A stretch of DNA of 64,000 bases, taken from NCBI GenBank assembly GCA_022376465.1, contig JACDTU010000006.1, forward strand, positions 124,001-188,000, read 5' to 3'. Of this stretch, positions 13,501 through 25,831 are shown one piece after another; position 1 is the first letter of the stretch; every line of letters begins with the position of its first letter. The position numbers and the translations under genes were made by a program. Below the pieces are notes generated by a model. It had not been told where the DNA came from. It was given only the letters and a program-made list of their open reading frames with translations, and ran no database searches. This DNA is from Cubamyces lactineus (Eukaryota; Basidiomycota; Agaricomycetes; Polyporales; Polyporaceae).

Positions 13501-14732
13501 CTTCTCAGGCAGGCGTATCCCGCATGTCTGGTGGCAATGGGACTGATGGATTATCCGGGATCTGTTCCGTTCCCGTTAGAGTTGGCCGAGATGGCAGATC
13601 GTTCGGAATGTTCGTACGTATACGTAGTCTAACTGACTGCCAAGGAACAAGCTCAAGATATAGGATGATATGTGCGATATGCATACACTTGCAACGTGAG
13701 TGGCCATGCGTAGTTTCGGTTTTGTTCAGACAGCAAACGACGTCATGCAGCAGGCTATCTGGCTGTTTAGTTGTAGACTGTCCTCGGTAGCGTCGCATAT
13801 CCAATACCCGCTGGTAGACCCGACTTGCTGTGCTCGGCATGGACGTCGAGCCGGCACCTGCTCCCAATACGCGACATCCGCTCCATTCTACAGATATCGG
13901 TTGTGGTACGCTGACTCTGCAGCCCGCAGAAACTGCTGCTTAGGCCGCTGGGCACAGTTCCGTGCTCGAAAGCCAATTCACTAGTACTACTCTTTGGCTT
14001 AGCAAGTCAGTGAATTGACGAAGAAAGCCGCCTCAAGCCTATGCCAGAAGCTGGATTATCATGGTGTGCTCTTGGCGCCAACAAGCATCGTTTATGCAAG
14101 TTGCCTTTCTTGCACCGGTGCCGGAACTTTCGGGTCGAACTTAACGCCAGATCTTCAGCTGAGCATGATCATGAGGACGCTGACTAATACTATCTACTTG
14201 TCTGAATGCGGACTCTGCTGAGGTTCAGAATCGCACTGTGCGCAAGCGGTACAAGCTGATGTAGATGTAGGACTAGCAAGAGGTAGGCGTCGAGCTGCGC
14301 TTGAGCTTGAGCTTGAAGGCTTGAAGTTCAGTAAGAAGATCAGCTTGCTTGGTAGGAGTTGAGTCAAAAGCACTTGAAGTACTTCGGCACGACAAGCCGG
14401 ATCCCCGATCCAGGAGTGTCCGGGGGGCGACGTGCCACCCGTTTCATGCATGTTTCCCCCGCTCTTGGTTACCTCTACCAAAGACCAGAGAGAGGCGTGC
14501 AGAGGTTGTGTGGAACTGCAGAGGATTCGAGCGTATTTTCGTCTCAAAAACATAAGCTTAGAAAGCGAGAAGATGGCGGAGAAGAACAAGCAGGCGGGAG
14601 CAAGCTGTGCCCTACGCGGAGCGTGTGAATTCTAAATTGGCTTGAGGCAGAATAATACCATCAAAACGGCTTTCTCTTGACCACCTCCTCTCATTCCCCC
14701 CTCCGTCCCCGTCGTCGCCGTCGTTCGCGACG
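10589..14732. other. 4.1-kb stretch without a recognisable gene, between two divergent genes
   Basis: This is the longest gene-poor stretch in the left half. It separates the divergently transcribed Prm10-like gene and histidine kinase. It contains a perfect TGACGTCA palindrome at 11038-11045, a short GCTTGA-type iteration near 14297-14328, and a pyrimidine-rich leader just before the kinase ATG at 14733. No open frame has convincing family motifs or splice continuity. It may hold a non-coding transcript, a long 5' leader or a decayed gene. Confidence 0.4.
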
Positions 14733-17700
14733 ATGGCTACCACAGCTTCCCAACATCCATTTTTTACCCATCTCGTGGCCCTACTATCGGTCTACGAGCT
14801 TGGTCCCTCTCTTCCGACTCCCATTCCCAAATATGACGGTCCGACCGATTGGCAGATCGAGAGCATCATGCGCTCTCTCAGCGCGATGGCTCGTCGGATG
14901 TACACCGCAGAGGAAGCTTTGAACTCGATTCGTGCTGCCGAGTCCTGCGGGCCCGAATCCAAGAAGCGGCGGAGCGTCGGGGACAGCCCTCCTATGTCCA
15001 CCTCCGGCTCGTCCAGCAGCGACACAACATGCGCCGACTCGACTGGGTATGCCAACGGTTCGTCCTCTGTTTCACCCTTTTTCACCCCTACCAGCTCTGT
15101 CGAGAGCATCCCCTCGACGCTCGACGACAACGTCAAGGACGTCGAGATGTCCGACGGTACGAGCAGCGACAGCGAGCCTACCCCCCACCCGCCCTCTGCT
15201 GCGCAGGGGCACGGGCGCACTCCCAACGGCATGACTATCAACCTTGACGGCGTTGTGAACCCTCTAGACAAGGTCCGCGTACGCCCCGGCAGCCAACCCG
15301 CAAACGTCTCTTCGGCACCTCCCTCCGTCCAGGCCGACCATGTGTCGTGCCCCGGCTGTGGCAGAATCATCACGGACACCGCGACCATCTCCAAGATCGT
15401 GAACATGACCTCCGGCGACGTCACTTCACCTCTGGTTGTTCCCCCCGGCCCCCTCGCAGCGGCAGCGTTCGAAAGCGGCATGAGTGCCGTGGACGAGCTC
15501 AAATTGTTGAAGACCCAGGTTCAGGACGTCGCCCGCGTCTGCAATGCAGTCGCACGCGGCGATTTGTCTCAAAAGATCACCGTGCCGGTGCAGGGTGTGG
15601 TCATGATACAGCTCAAGGACGTCATCAACGCCATGGTGTGTTGATTAGCTTTCGCTTACCGAGACGCTCATGCTGATCCGTCTCTTGGACAGGTCGACAA
15701 GCTTGGTCAATTCGCAAAGGAAGTCACTCGGGTCAGTCAGGAGGTCGGCACGGAAGGGTGAGTGACACATTCTCCGCGCGGCCCCCTCTTCGGCACTAAT
15801 ACACCGTCGCAGCAAATTGGGTGGACAGGCGCTCGTTTTGGACGTTGAAGGCACATGGCGGGAACTCACGGGTGTTGTCAACAAATTGGCGGCAAACTTG
15901 ACGAACCAGGTACGGTCTATCGCAAAGGTCACAAAGGCTGTCGCATTGGGCGACTTGTCGAAACAAATCGAAGTCGACGCTCGCGGCGAAATACTGGAAC
16001 TAAAGAATACGGTCAACGGAATGGTCGTCAGACTAAGAGCATTAGCGGCAGAAGTCACACGAGTCACCATGGAAGTCGGTTCAAAAGGTCAATTGGGTGG
16101 TCAGGCGCACGTACCGGATGTCGAGGGAGTTTGGTTAGAGTTGACGCGGAATGTGAGTGCAGCTCACGACGGCGATCCGTCCCCCGCGATCGTGCCTGAC
16201 ATAGCTTGTTGCGCGCCGCACAGGTAAATCGAATGTGTTCAAGTTTGACGGATCAAGTGCGGTCCATCGCCAAAGTTACAACGGCCGTCGCACGGGGAGA
16301 CTTGACGCAGAAGATCGATATTGAGGTCGAGGGTGAAATGCTCACGCTGAAGCGTACGGTCAATTCCATGGTGGACCAGTTGAGCGCCTTTGCATCCGAG
16401 GTCACCCGTGTCGCGTTGGAGGTCGGTACGCAAGGTATCTTGGGAGGCCAGGCCCGAGTCGAAGGTGTCCAGGGTACCTGGGCGGACTTGACCAGGAACG
16501 TGAACGTGAGTATCTGCAGCTCTTCGATTGACGCCTCATTGTTCGCCCATGCTAATCATGCAATTCCGTCAACAGAAAATGGCAACGAATTTGACGGATC
16601 AAGTGCGGTCTATCTCCGAAGTCACGAAGGCCGTCGCCAATGGAGATTTGAGCCGGACCGTCAACGTCGACGTGCAGGGTGAGATGCTAGACCTCAAGAC
16701 GACCGTGAACCAGATGGTGGCTCGTCTATCTACGCTCGCTAGTGAAGTCACTCGTGTGTCCTTGGAGGTCGGTACCGAGGGTATCATGGGTGGTCAGGCT
16801 TCCGTTCCGGATGTCCAGGGTGTATGGAAGGTGCGTTTCTCTCCACTACCGGCGATGGGCATGTGGCTGATTTTTGACACGATGTTCAGGGCTTGACGGA
16901 CAATGTCAACTTGATGGCCATGAACTTGACGAACCAGGTGCGGTCCATCGCCGAGGTCACGAAGGCCGTCGCTGGCGGTGACTTGACGAAGCGCATTACG
17001 GTCGACGTCCGCGGAGAGATGCTCGACTTGAAGGAGACGGTTAACGGCATGACGGAGAGTCTGAGCTTGTTCGCGGACGAAGTCACGCGTGTCGCGAAGG
17101 AGGTCGGAACCGAAGGTCTCTTGGGTGGCCAGGCCCAAGTCAGCAACGTCGGCGGTACCTGGAAGGTCAGTGTTCCCCGGGATGCGGCGGGAAGGGATCT
17201 GGCTGACGTCATGGTACTTCCAGGACTTGACGGATAATGTCAACGTGATGGCATCCAACGTATGTCTTTGAAGATCAATGATGCGGTAAAGTAACTGACA
17301 GGCGTTTGTAGTTGACGTTACAAGTGCGGACGATCGCCCAGGCGACGGTAAGTTCCATGCACGGATGCGAACAGCGTACTTGTGCTGACTGGCTTGTGAT
17401 TCAGCGCGCTGTGGCCAAGGGTGACTTGACGCAGAAGGTCACTGGCGTACCAGTCTCTGGAGAAATCCTCGACCTCGTGAACACCATCAACAGTATGATT
17501 GACCAGTTGGCCATTTTCGCCGCCGAGGTCAAGAAGGTCGCGCGTGAAGTCGGTACCGAGGGTAAGCTTGGTGGTCAAGCTGAAGTCGGTAATGTCGAGG
17601 GTATCTGGCAAGAGATTACGTTCGTATACTTTGATCGTCTTCGCGGACGTGCGAGCTGACTTTGCACGACTAGAATGTCCGTGAATACCATGGCAAGCAA

Positions 17701-20001
17701 TTTGACTACGCAAGTCAGAGGTTTCGCCCAGATTTCCGCAGCGGCTATGGACGGTGACTTCAGTCGGTTCATCACGGTCGAGGCCAGCGGAGAGATGGAC
17801 TCGTTGAAGACGCAGATCAACCAGATGGTGTCCAACTTGCGCGACAGTATCCAGAAGAACACCGCAGCCAGGGAAGCTGCCGAGTTGGCCAACCGTAGCA
17901 AGTCCGAGTTCTTGGCGAACATGTCCCACGAGATCAGGTGCGCGTCAATGCTGACTGAGTGGGAGCGATGAATTGAATACGTCGCCGTGCAGGACGCCGA
18001 TGAACGGTATCATCGGTATGACGGAGCTCACACTCGACAGCGACTTGAACCGGTCGCAGCGCGAGAACTTGCTCTTAGTCCACAGCTTGGCCCGCTCGTT
18101 ATTATTGATCATCGATGACATCTTGGATATCTCCAAGAGTAAGTTCAATGATGCTCGCTGATTTGCTGGATGCTGACCATCTGCGCAGTCGAAGCTGGGC
18201 GGATGACCATGGAGCAGGTGTCCTACTCTATTCGGCAGACCGTTTTCGGCATCCTCAAGACCCTAGTCGTGCGGGCTTCTCAGAACCAACTCGACTTGAC
18301 CTATGACGTGGACCCTGACATCCCGGACCAGCTCATCGGTGACTCGCTGCGGTTACGGCAGGTCATCACCAACTTGGTCGGGAATGCGATCAAGTTCACG
18401 CCATCCAAGGTCTCGCGCAAGGGTCACGTTGCTCTCAGCTGCCGCTTGCTCGCGAAGGACGACCAGCACGTCACGTTGGAGTTCTGCGTCTCGGATACGG
18501 GTATTGGTATCGCCAAAGACAAGCTCACCATGATCTTCGACACCTTCTGCCAAGCGGATGGTTCCACGACGAGGGTGAGTCATTTTCGCCCACGCCTCGA
18601 GTGAGAACGACCCCACTTACCAGCCCCCTTTACACGTTCATCAGGAGTACGGTGGTACCGGTCTCGGATTATCCATCTCGAAGCGACTCGTCACGCTCAT
18701 GCAGGGCAACATGTGGGTAGAGTCCGAGGTGGCGAACGGCTCCAAGTTCTTCTTCACCATCACGTCACAAATCAGCCCGCTGTCGATGGAGGCGACGCTC
18801 GCGAAGATGCAGCCGTTCCAGAAGCGCAGCATCCTGTTTGTGGATACCCTCTTCGACCGCACTGGCGTCGTGCAGCGCGTGCTCGAGCTCGGCTTGAGGC
18901 CGTACGTCGTCCATAGCGTGGCCGAAGTCGCGGACAAGACGACTTGCCCGCACATAGATACCATCGTCGTTGATTCCCTGAGTGTTGTACGTGTTTTCGT
19001 TGCCTTGGGTCGACGTGGTGCTCACGATGCGTCTGTTAGACTGAAAACCTGCGGGAGCACGAGCACCTGCGGTATATACCAATCGTGTTGTTGTCTCCAG
19101 TACGTTGTCTCCACCCCTTCCTCCATTTCGTGATTCAACCGACATTCCCTCCTCAAATCCAGGAATCAAGCCCTCGCCTCAATCGTGAGTTGTGTTCGTC
19201 ACACACCCTCAGCGCAGCTACTGAACATTCATCCAGTCAAATGGTGCTTGGACAACGGTATCTCGTCGCAGATCACCACGCCCGTATCGGAGCAAGACCT
19301 TGCGTCTGCACTCATCTCCGCGCTGGAGTCGAACACGGTCACGCCTGTCGTCGCGGAGAACGACGTACCGTACGACATTCTGATCGCCGAAGACAACTTG
19401 GTCAACCAGAAGCTCGCGGTCAAGATCCTCGAGAAGTACGGTCACCAGGTTGAGATTGCGGAAAACGGTCAGCTCGCCGTCGACGCCTTCAAGGCGCGGG
19501 TGCAGAGGAACAGACCGTTCGACGTCATTCTCGTAAGTCCTTCTGCTAGGTGACCATGGATGTGGAGCTGATTGGTTGTATTCGTAGATGGATGTGTCCA
19601 TGCCATTTATGGGTGGTATGGAGGCAACCGAGCTCATTCGTACGTACGAGCAGACGCACGGCTTGGAGCCTACCCCCATCATCGCTCTTACTGCACACGC
19701 AAGTGAGTAGCATTGATTTTGATACATGTCTTCTTGATGTTAATCTCCTGTAAGTGATTGGTGATCGTGAGAGGTGTTTGCAGGCAGGAATGGACGACCA
19801 CATCACGAGTACGTGCTACTTCTGTAATATACCCTCCGGGAACCGTGACTGACCACTGTCTCCACAGAGCCTCTTCGTCGAAGCGACTTGATGAACTCCA
19901 TCAACAAGCTCGCGGGCGAGAGGAAGATGGCGTTGGCGAGGAACCGGGTCGCACATCGATCCTCGTTCCCAATGCAAGCTCTCTTGAGAGAGTTCCGGTG
20001 A
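14733..20001 (+). CDS. nik1: Group III hybrid histidine kinase with seven HAMP domains (Nik1/Os-1 type)
   Basis: Nineteen exons (14733-15635, 15693-15757, 15813-16152, 16224-16505, 16576-16830, 16890-17165, 17224-17259, 17312-17347, 17405-17619, 17674-17937, 17993-18138, 18189-18574, 18645-18986, 19040-19099, 19163-19184, 19237-19532, 19588-19702, 19755-19808, 19868-20001) give 1,408 residues. A Ser-rich N-terminus is followed by seven HAMP-type units, six of them about 90 residues long and marked by GDLT/S, EVTRVA and EVGTEG..GGQ. The H-box is MSHEIRTPMNGI, the N-box NLVGNAIKF, and the G-boxes DTGIGIA and GGTGLGLSI. The C-terminal receiver has ILIAEDN, the phospho-acceptor in MDVSMPF, and the Lys of THITKPL-type context (HITKPLR). 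Such kinases are cytosolic osmosensors that control the HOG phosphorelay and are targets of phenylpyrrole and dicarboximide fungicides. All catalytic motifs are intact. Confidence 0.96.
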
Positions 20002-20145
20002 CTCAGCTCTGCTCATGGCCGCACTTGACGCGGTCCTGCTCTCTCGCCCCCTTGCCCACTTACACGCACGCCTCGTCCGCCTCGTACATCGTGTCCGATT
20101 TCTTTCTTCGCATGTATTACCACCATATCCTGCCTTGCCTGCTAT

Positions 20146-20198
20146 GTCTCTCTTCCCCTCTCTGTCTCTCTCTATCTCTATCTCTCTGTCTCTGTCCG
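20146..20198 (+). repeat. CT-rich simple-sequence tract in the 3' flank of the kinase
   Basis: About 50 bases consist almost only of C and T, mostly imperfect TCTC/TCTA/TCTG iterations, about 145 bases after the kinase stop codon. It is probably a microsatellite in the 3' UTR. No function is implied. Confidence 0.8.
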
Positions 20199-20685
20199 CT
20201 CACTCACAGCTCGACGCATCTTCTGTCGCACCTTTGTATCGTTCTGCCTTGTCGTATGTTAGTACTCTTCCACCGTACATTTTCTGGATCCGCTCGGGAA
20301 GGATCCACCCCGTATGATAGTTCAGAGTGTACGCTCATGCATGATTCCCCCAATCCATTATCTTATCTCCCGAGGAAGTCGTGTAGGTGTATACCTCCCG
20401 CGTGAAGGGCTGTTGCATCCCATGCGCGCCAACCTCGCATCGAAAGCAATAGTCAATAGCCTTAGGAGAATTGTTTCGATGCCCGGGTCCTCGTCAACTG
20501 ACTCGTGGTTCACGCTAGGTTCATATGCGCAGATCACCGCGGACATATATTGATATATTGTTCTGTCAAGACACTTTCCACTCATGATGTAGCCCCGGAG
20601 ATGAGTCCACGCATCTGAATCATCATTTGAGTTAGGGCTGCTCGCAGTGGCGTTCGTTAATATGTATCGAATCGGCGATGAATAT

Positions 20686-21683
20686 CTAACGTACCGTCGC
20701 CGTGGAATTCGCAGTATTGTCACCAAAGATGCTCAACCCATACCAGACGTTGAGGGTAGAGCCGTCCGCCTCGGCCACTGCGAGGATGACCTTACCCTGC
20801 CGCATAGTGAGGACGGTCCCGTCCCCAGGACCGATGTTCACGAGCACCGTGGCGTCCGCTAAGGCGTTGGTGAACGTGACCCGATCGAAATCGGCGAAGG
20901 GCACCCGCTCGCCATCGAGCTCGTAGTCCTCGACGATCCACTCGGCGTCCTGCAGACAGAGCTCCGGGTACCCATTGAAAGTCTTCGTCACCTGCTCGCC
21001 GGTCGAATGGTTGATGATCGTCGCGGAGCCGCTCGTGGTCGATGTAGCGACGACGGTGGCGGTGATTGTGTCGCCCCCTCGTACCAGAAAGCCATCGAAA
21101 TCCTCGCCGTAGTATGGGTACCACTCATACCAGGCTTCACATCCAACACGTTAATACCCACACGAACGGAACTATCACACGAGATGCTCATGTAGATGCT
21201 CACCGTTGTAAGCGGTCTCGCTCCCAGAGACTGACATCTCCACTCCGGTCTGCAGGATAGCATCCGGGCAGTTGTAGCCGTCGATCCCAACCCACGCAAC
21301 CGCAGAGTGGAAACCATCTACGCCAACTGGCTCGCGTGGGACGGGGACGACGAAGGTGCCGGTAACGAATTTTATCGTGTTCTACGATATGCGTGGCCAC
21401 CACGATCAGTATCGTTGCGCGCAGTGATACAGAGGGCACTTGCTCGATAAAACGGGAATACGGCCCCAGCCCAATTTTCGCTGTACTCAGCAGCAGTGAT
21501 ATTCGTCACTTTGGACGCAACAGCAGAGTCGTGGCTGGCCTGGTTGGGTTGCGACGACAAGTGGGCACTACTAGTAGTGCCACGACGCGCCAGACGTTGT
21601 GCATAACGTTCGCCCGAGGAGGGGACGGCGATCGCTGTGGTAGCGACGAGGATTTGGAACAGTGTGCTAGCGAAGAACAACAT
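20686..21683 (-). CDS. Secreted peptidase G1 (eqolisin), catalytic pair intact
   Basis: Three exons (21683-21444, 21381-21204, 21134-20686) give 288 residues. The signal peptide is MLFFASTLFQILVATTAIAV, followed by a short propeptide with the basic run RLARR, and the mature domain begins near ENWAGAV. Conserved G1 features are AWVGIDGYNC, the catalytic Gln in ILQTGVEM, AWYEWYP, and the catalytic Glu in AEWIVEDYE. These correspond to Gln53 and Glu136 of scytalidoglutamic peptidase. The product should be a secreted acid endopeptidase. The first intron begins GCAAGT (GC-AG); only this donor keeps the frame. The C-terminal end is uncertain: a further intron starting near 20703 is possible. It is the only G1 gene here on the minus strand. 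Confidence 0.88.
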
Positions 21684-21774
21684 TGCTGGAATGAGTAGTG
21701 ACGCCAGGAGGCGACTTCGTGACACGTCCAGGTGAGGTAGAACTTGTTGCGGGGATCCAAGTTCCAACTGCGAG

Positions 21775-21780
21775 CTTATA
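21775..21780 (-). promoter_or_regulatory. TATA-like box of the minus-strand G1 peptidase
   Basis: The minus strand reads CATATAAGC about 95 bases before the ATG at 21683. Its spacing is similar to the TATA boxes of the other three G1 genes in the window. Confidence 0.5.
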
Positions 21781-21789
21781 TGTATGCGT

Positions 21790-23409
21790 CAAGGTCAGCT
21801 ACTGCGTGTTGCCGCGCAAGCTGGTCGCGGAGGCGTTCGTGACTTCGTGTGTGGGCGTCACAGCAGCATATTGTCCTGGAAGCATGTCAACGTCAGTATC
21901 CAGTTTGAATCCAACGACACCGATGACGAGCTGTGCGCTTGATATTACCTATTCTGCGACATGCTGCGCCATAGAATGAATGTTGCCTTGCCGTATGACC
22001 TACATAAAAGAAACATATAGAAAAAGATGCAGAAGGGAAACCATCATGTGTCGAATCACTTATACTGAACGTCAGTTCCATTTACCATAGTAGTCTTTCG
22101 AAACTATGGAAGAAGGCACGGTGCCAACAGGGAGTATCATTATTCAAAGTTAGGATGTCTCTGACGCGTCCATTCCGTTATGCCTAGGGTGACATTGATA
22201 CGTCTCATGACTTGGATTTCGTGGGTAAAAGCGCCTTCATGTCGAGCCTGCCGCGTGCCATCTACTATACAATTCGTCAGGTAAAGCTTCGAAGGGGGGG
22301 CGGCTTGTGCACCAGGTACCTACATTCGCCTGACGCTGGGACAGACGAGGAAGCACCTAGAAGAGATCGTCGCACTCGCACTTACGATGACAGTGGGCCA
22401 ACCTTCGAACTATCCGACGCCGTATTCTTAGAACGGCGGCGCCTTATGCCACGCCAAGTCGTACGGAAGCTGCCAAGTACCCCGAAGCCAATCAATGCTG
22501 CACGTAACGCATCATGAATAGTAGGTTTGGATTTGAAGTGTTCCTCTGACTCGGGCTGCGTGGTCACTGGTGTACTACTTGCCAAGTTCAGCGCTTGCTG
22601 CTAACGACTCAACACCGAATGTGGCAGAAGGATTGGAGTGTTATCCTCAGTTAGTAGGAGAAGCTATGCTTAGATGGAGGTCAGCTGCGAGATTCAAAAT
22701 CATCTCTGATATGTCGTGTGGAATACTGTACTGCGAAGATGGGCGTTGCAAACGAACAATGACCTGGAGGATGGCCGGTTCGGGTGCTCGTCAGACTTTA
22801 CGCAGCATATACACAACTGAGTTTAGGCGGACCTTTCAAGCTTCAAGGTGATACTATGCGAACGCTGGTACCTTGCCAGGCTCGCCTCAGATTGAAAACC
22901 CATTCCAAGCCAAGTACAAGCCTCCGGAATACGGCGAAAAAGCGATCTTAATTGTTAGATGCAGCAGGCCATGAGCAAACATTGAGATGAGTTGTCAACA
23001 AACCAGACATTCAAGATGAATGCAGGGAACACATCCAGGAATCATGGCCAGATGGCGGTTATGTTCGAGGTTCCAAGTCGTTGCGCGGCTCACTGTACAG
23101 GCTTTTCGAACTCCGCTGTGGCTGGGGCCGGGCGTCTGCTGTCCTTGCCAACGCCAAGTTGCTTCTGAATAAACCACCACCTGAGGCCTCCTCGGGCAAA
23201 GTATACTACTACCAGCTCCTGCCACGGGCACCGCGCAGAAATGAGCTGCACGGCGTGCTATACTTGCTTATAACGCATTTACTGAGTCGTTGACAAGTGT
23301 CGGCACAAGGTACGGAGGTCCCATATCGTCCATCTGAGCATCCTGACGCTAATCTGGTAGTATAGCATCAAATAGCCCAGCCTTACTATCTCTATGTCCC
23401 ACTGAATTG
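21790..23409. other. Intergenic, no recognisable gene
   Basis: About 1.6 kb separates the minus-strand G1 peptidase from the decayed F-box gene. Short open frames occur on both strands, but none shows family motifs, splice continuity or similarity to neighbouring families that I could detect. Confidence 0.4.
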
Positions 23410-24829
23410 GTGTTGATGAGCTGGCCGCTGACCACCAGGAAATCACCAACCAGCGAGCAGCATCGGACCGCGAGCTCTTGTCAGTCAACCTTGCACTTAA
23501 TGCTATGCAGCCCGCCAATACACTCCCCGTCGAGCCTCTCGTCAAGATATTCAGCATGATTCAAGTGGATAACGGCGAGTACAACGAACGCTGGCACTCA
23601 TCTCTGTGGAAGTTCGTCAAGTTGGGCTCCTCCATCAACTTGCTAGTTGACGTATCACTCGCTCGGCCTGACGTGACCATCGAAGGCGTACGCGGACGTC
23701 TCCCCTATTTTCTCAATGATTCTCCGGCCCTCGAACAGATCCAACGCTCACGGAGGCTCTTGAGGTGCACAGAAACGCAGAATATGATGACACCCAAGGA
23801 GACGATCTGATAGCCTTCGCGCGACGCTTCAGTCCGGTCTTGGGGTTGCCTTTGGGTCCAGCCCTTTATGACGTCTCTCTCTCAATTTCAGGCCCTTCAA
23901 GTGCTCAACTCTTGCATGTTCCGCCCTCAAGACGAGCATCTTCACACTGTAATCGATCGAGAGCCCCGGAAGCGTATCTGGCCGTTGACGCCTGTGCCGT
24001 TACCAGCGACCTTGCGCAGGGTCTACATAGGGGACATAGCACCATGGACCTCACGGCCACTCGAAGGCATGTCTCTTCCGTGGAGCGCCAACCTCTCCGT
24101 CGCGATAGCTGCTGGTAGAGATCCTGCTTCATCTATCTATATCTGGGACACGCCTCTGCATACCTGCATTCCCCCGCAGAGGGCTCATATCGACGTCTTT
24201 CGTTGTGCAGATACCGTGCGTGTTGACATCGCCCACTCGACATACTGCATCGCCGCGCGTTTTTCTACCAAGCAAAGCGACACGGTCACGGTGGCCGCTG
24301 ACATTGAAGGCTGTTCCGCGATGGAGGACCTGCCGGACTTCCTCGCCGACCTCGTTGATCCCGCCCGAAAGACTCCCATCGTCGACCTCACCATCGCCGC
24401 GGCGGATGAAGTGGAAGAGTAGATCGACGAAGACTGGGCACGCGCTCTGTAGGTCTCCCTCCGCCCCGAGCGACTCGCCGTCGCCATGCACATCATGGTC
24501 GGCACAGTCGGCGATAGTGATCCTCTCGTCCTGATGTTGTAGGCGCTCGGTAGCCTCACGCAGAAGGGTGACGACTTGAGCCCTGCACTCGATGCTCTCG
24601 TCCTACACGTTGCTGATGTGAAGCATGAGGCCCGCACACTTCCCAGCATCCAACAGTGTTTGCAGAACCGAGATACTCGCGGACGTCTGGTCTCCCGTAT
24701 CCGCATCCTATGCGGCCACGAACCAAATCAGACGCGACTCACGCTGCAATGAAACGGTATAAGGATGCGCTCCTGCCGTACGCTGTGATCGTCAATTGTG
24801 GAGACGCCTCTGACTTCTATGAGGACTAG
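23410..24829 (+). pseudogene. Decayed F-box/LRR-like gene (unit 1 of three F-box + G1 units)
   Basis: The N-terminal part still reads ALNAMQPANTLPVEPLVKIF, matching the intact F-box start AFNASQPINQLPPELLSRVF of the gene at 33815. Downstream, WTSRPLEGMSL, IWDTPLHTCIPPQRAHIDVF and DFLADLVDPARKTPIVDLTI align in order with the same intact protein (WTARILEGMFL, IWDTPVHTAVPVERSHIDVF, AFLTDLVRLFHKSPVVNLTV). The C-terminus (KRYKDALLPYAVIVNCGDASDFY) aligns with its last residues. In-frame stops near 24419, 24449 and 24539, frame changes and a missing middle segment show it is not functional. Confidence 0.85.
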
Positions 24830-25439
24830 GTAGGAAAAGTAGTAGCAATGTTCGGTCAGTACTCGGCGCTCATTATCAATTATTACGCAGAGCGCGTTCT
24901 GACGTAGCTTCACCTACACAATGTGCCACGTAGTATAGCGCGGCGTGCACCAACATTCAAGTTTGTGGCGAGTGGCCATCAGGTCTAGTTGATGAGGTCG
25001 AACAATTCCTATCCGGTACGTTGTGGCAACACCATTGAGCGTGGAGTCACGCACGTTGAAGACACATGACTATATAACTGGTTCACTGCCATGTAGTTCG
25101 GAATCTGCGCAACAGACGGCGTTACAAGAACGTTCAGATTACTTGGGCTACTTGTTGACCTTTGCAGGCGTCCGGGAGCAGTTGACCAGACCTCTACGCG
25201 ACCAAGCTATGAAAGTTGCCTCGGTGGTGAGTTCTCGGGAGAAGCTCTACTTCCAGAAACGTGTTTGCGATCAGCACGCTACCGGCCCCGCATTCTAATA
25301 TAGGAGATGACTTGTCCATCATCCCCGCCATCGTCAACAGTGCCCTCATCAACCCTGGCGTCTTCATGCAAACTCTCAAGTACTTCCATTCAATTTTCCT
25401 CTGGCAATGGTCCGTCCCGACAGCACGTTCGTTGTCTTT

Positions 25440-25831
25440 GCGGATGGCGGCCACCCATCCTCATCTCCAGAGTTCTGTCACAAGCTGCTCATGACAGCTC
25501 TCCATGTAAGTTCTCGCGCTATGCATCGGCAACTCGTCCGATAACTGAGGTACCAGTTACTGTAGGCGTTCTGCGCAACAGATTATGCACCACATGGGCC
25601 TCTGCGTTAGCGTCAGTAGGTGCTTCTCGTGAGCAGACCTCCATGTTGTTCTTGCCGCTCGGTGCAAATTCATGTCGAAAGCATGTCCATGAGTGAGCTT
25701 CAGGCGCTCAGCGACTACTCATATCCACGTATAAAACCATAGGACGAATGGCGCAAAGCATCTCAACGGGCCCCACCCAGTTCAGACGAGCCACTGTACC
25801 AGTCATCGACAACCAGCCTCTTCTCATCGCG
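25440..25831 (+). repeat. Upstream block shared by the two dead G1 genes, copy A
   Basis: The sequence before the ATG at 25832 resembles that before the ATG at 32122. Shared stretches include AGTTCTGTCACA near 25472, a GGCGTTC-containing segment near 25566, the TATA region, and a nearly identical leader with CAGCATCTCAACG-type wording and CACCCAGTTC. The duplication therefore carried the promoter and several hundred bases upstream as well as the coding region. Confidence 0.65.
25730..25736 (+). promoter_or_regulatory. TATA box of dead G1 gene A
   Basis: CGTATAAAACC is centred 102 bases before the ATG at 25832. The copy before the related gene B has the same context (CGTATAAAGTC). Confidence 0.65.

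Noticed and set aside
14792..15502. Minus-strand open frame of about 236 codons
   Set aside because: It lies wholly opposite exon 1 of the histidine kinase and shows no independent motif.
25261..25500. Protein-like stretch near 25.3 kb as a separate gene
   Set aside because: The frame is short and interrupted. Part of it is explained as the upstream block shared with the second dead G1 locus.
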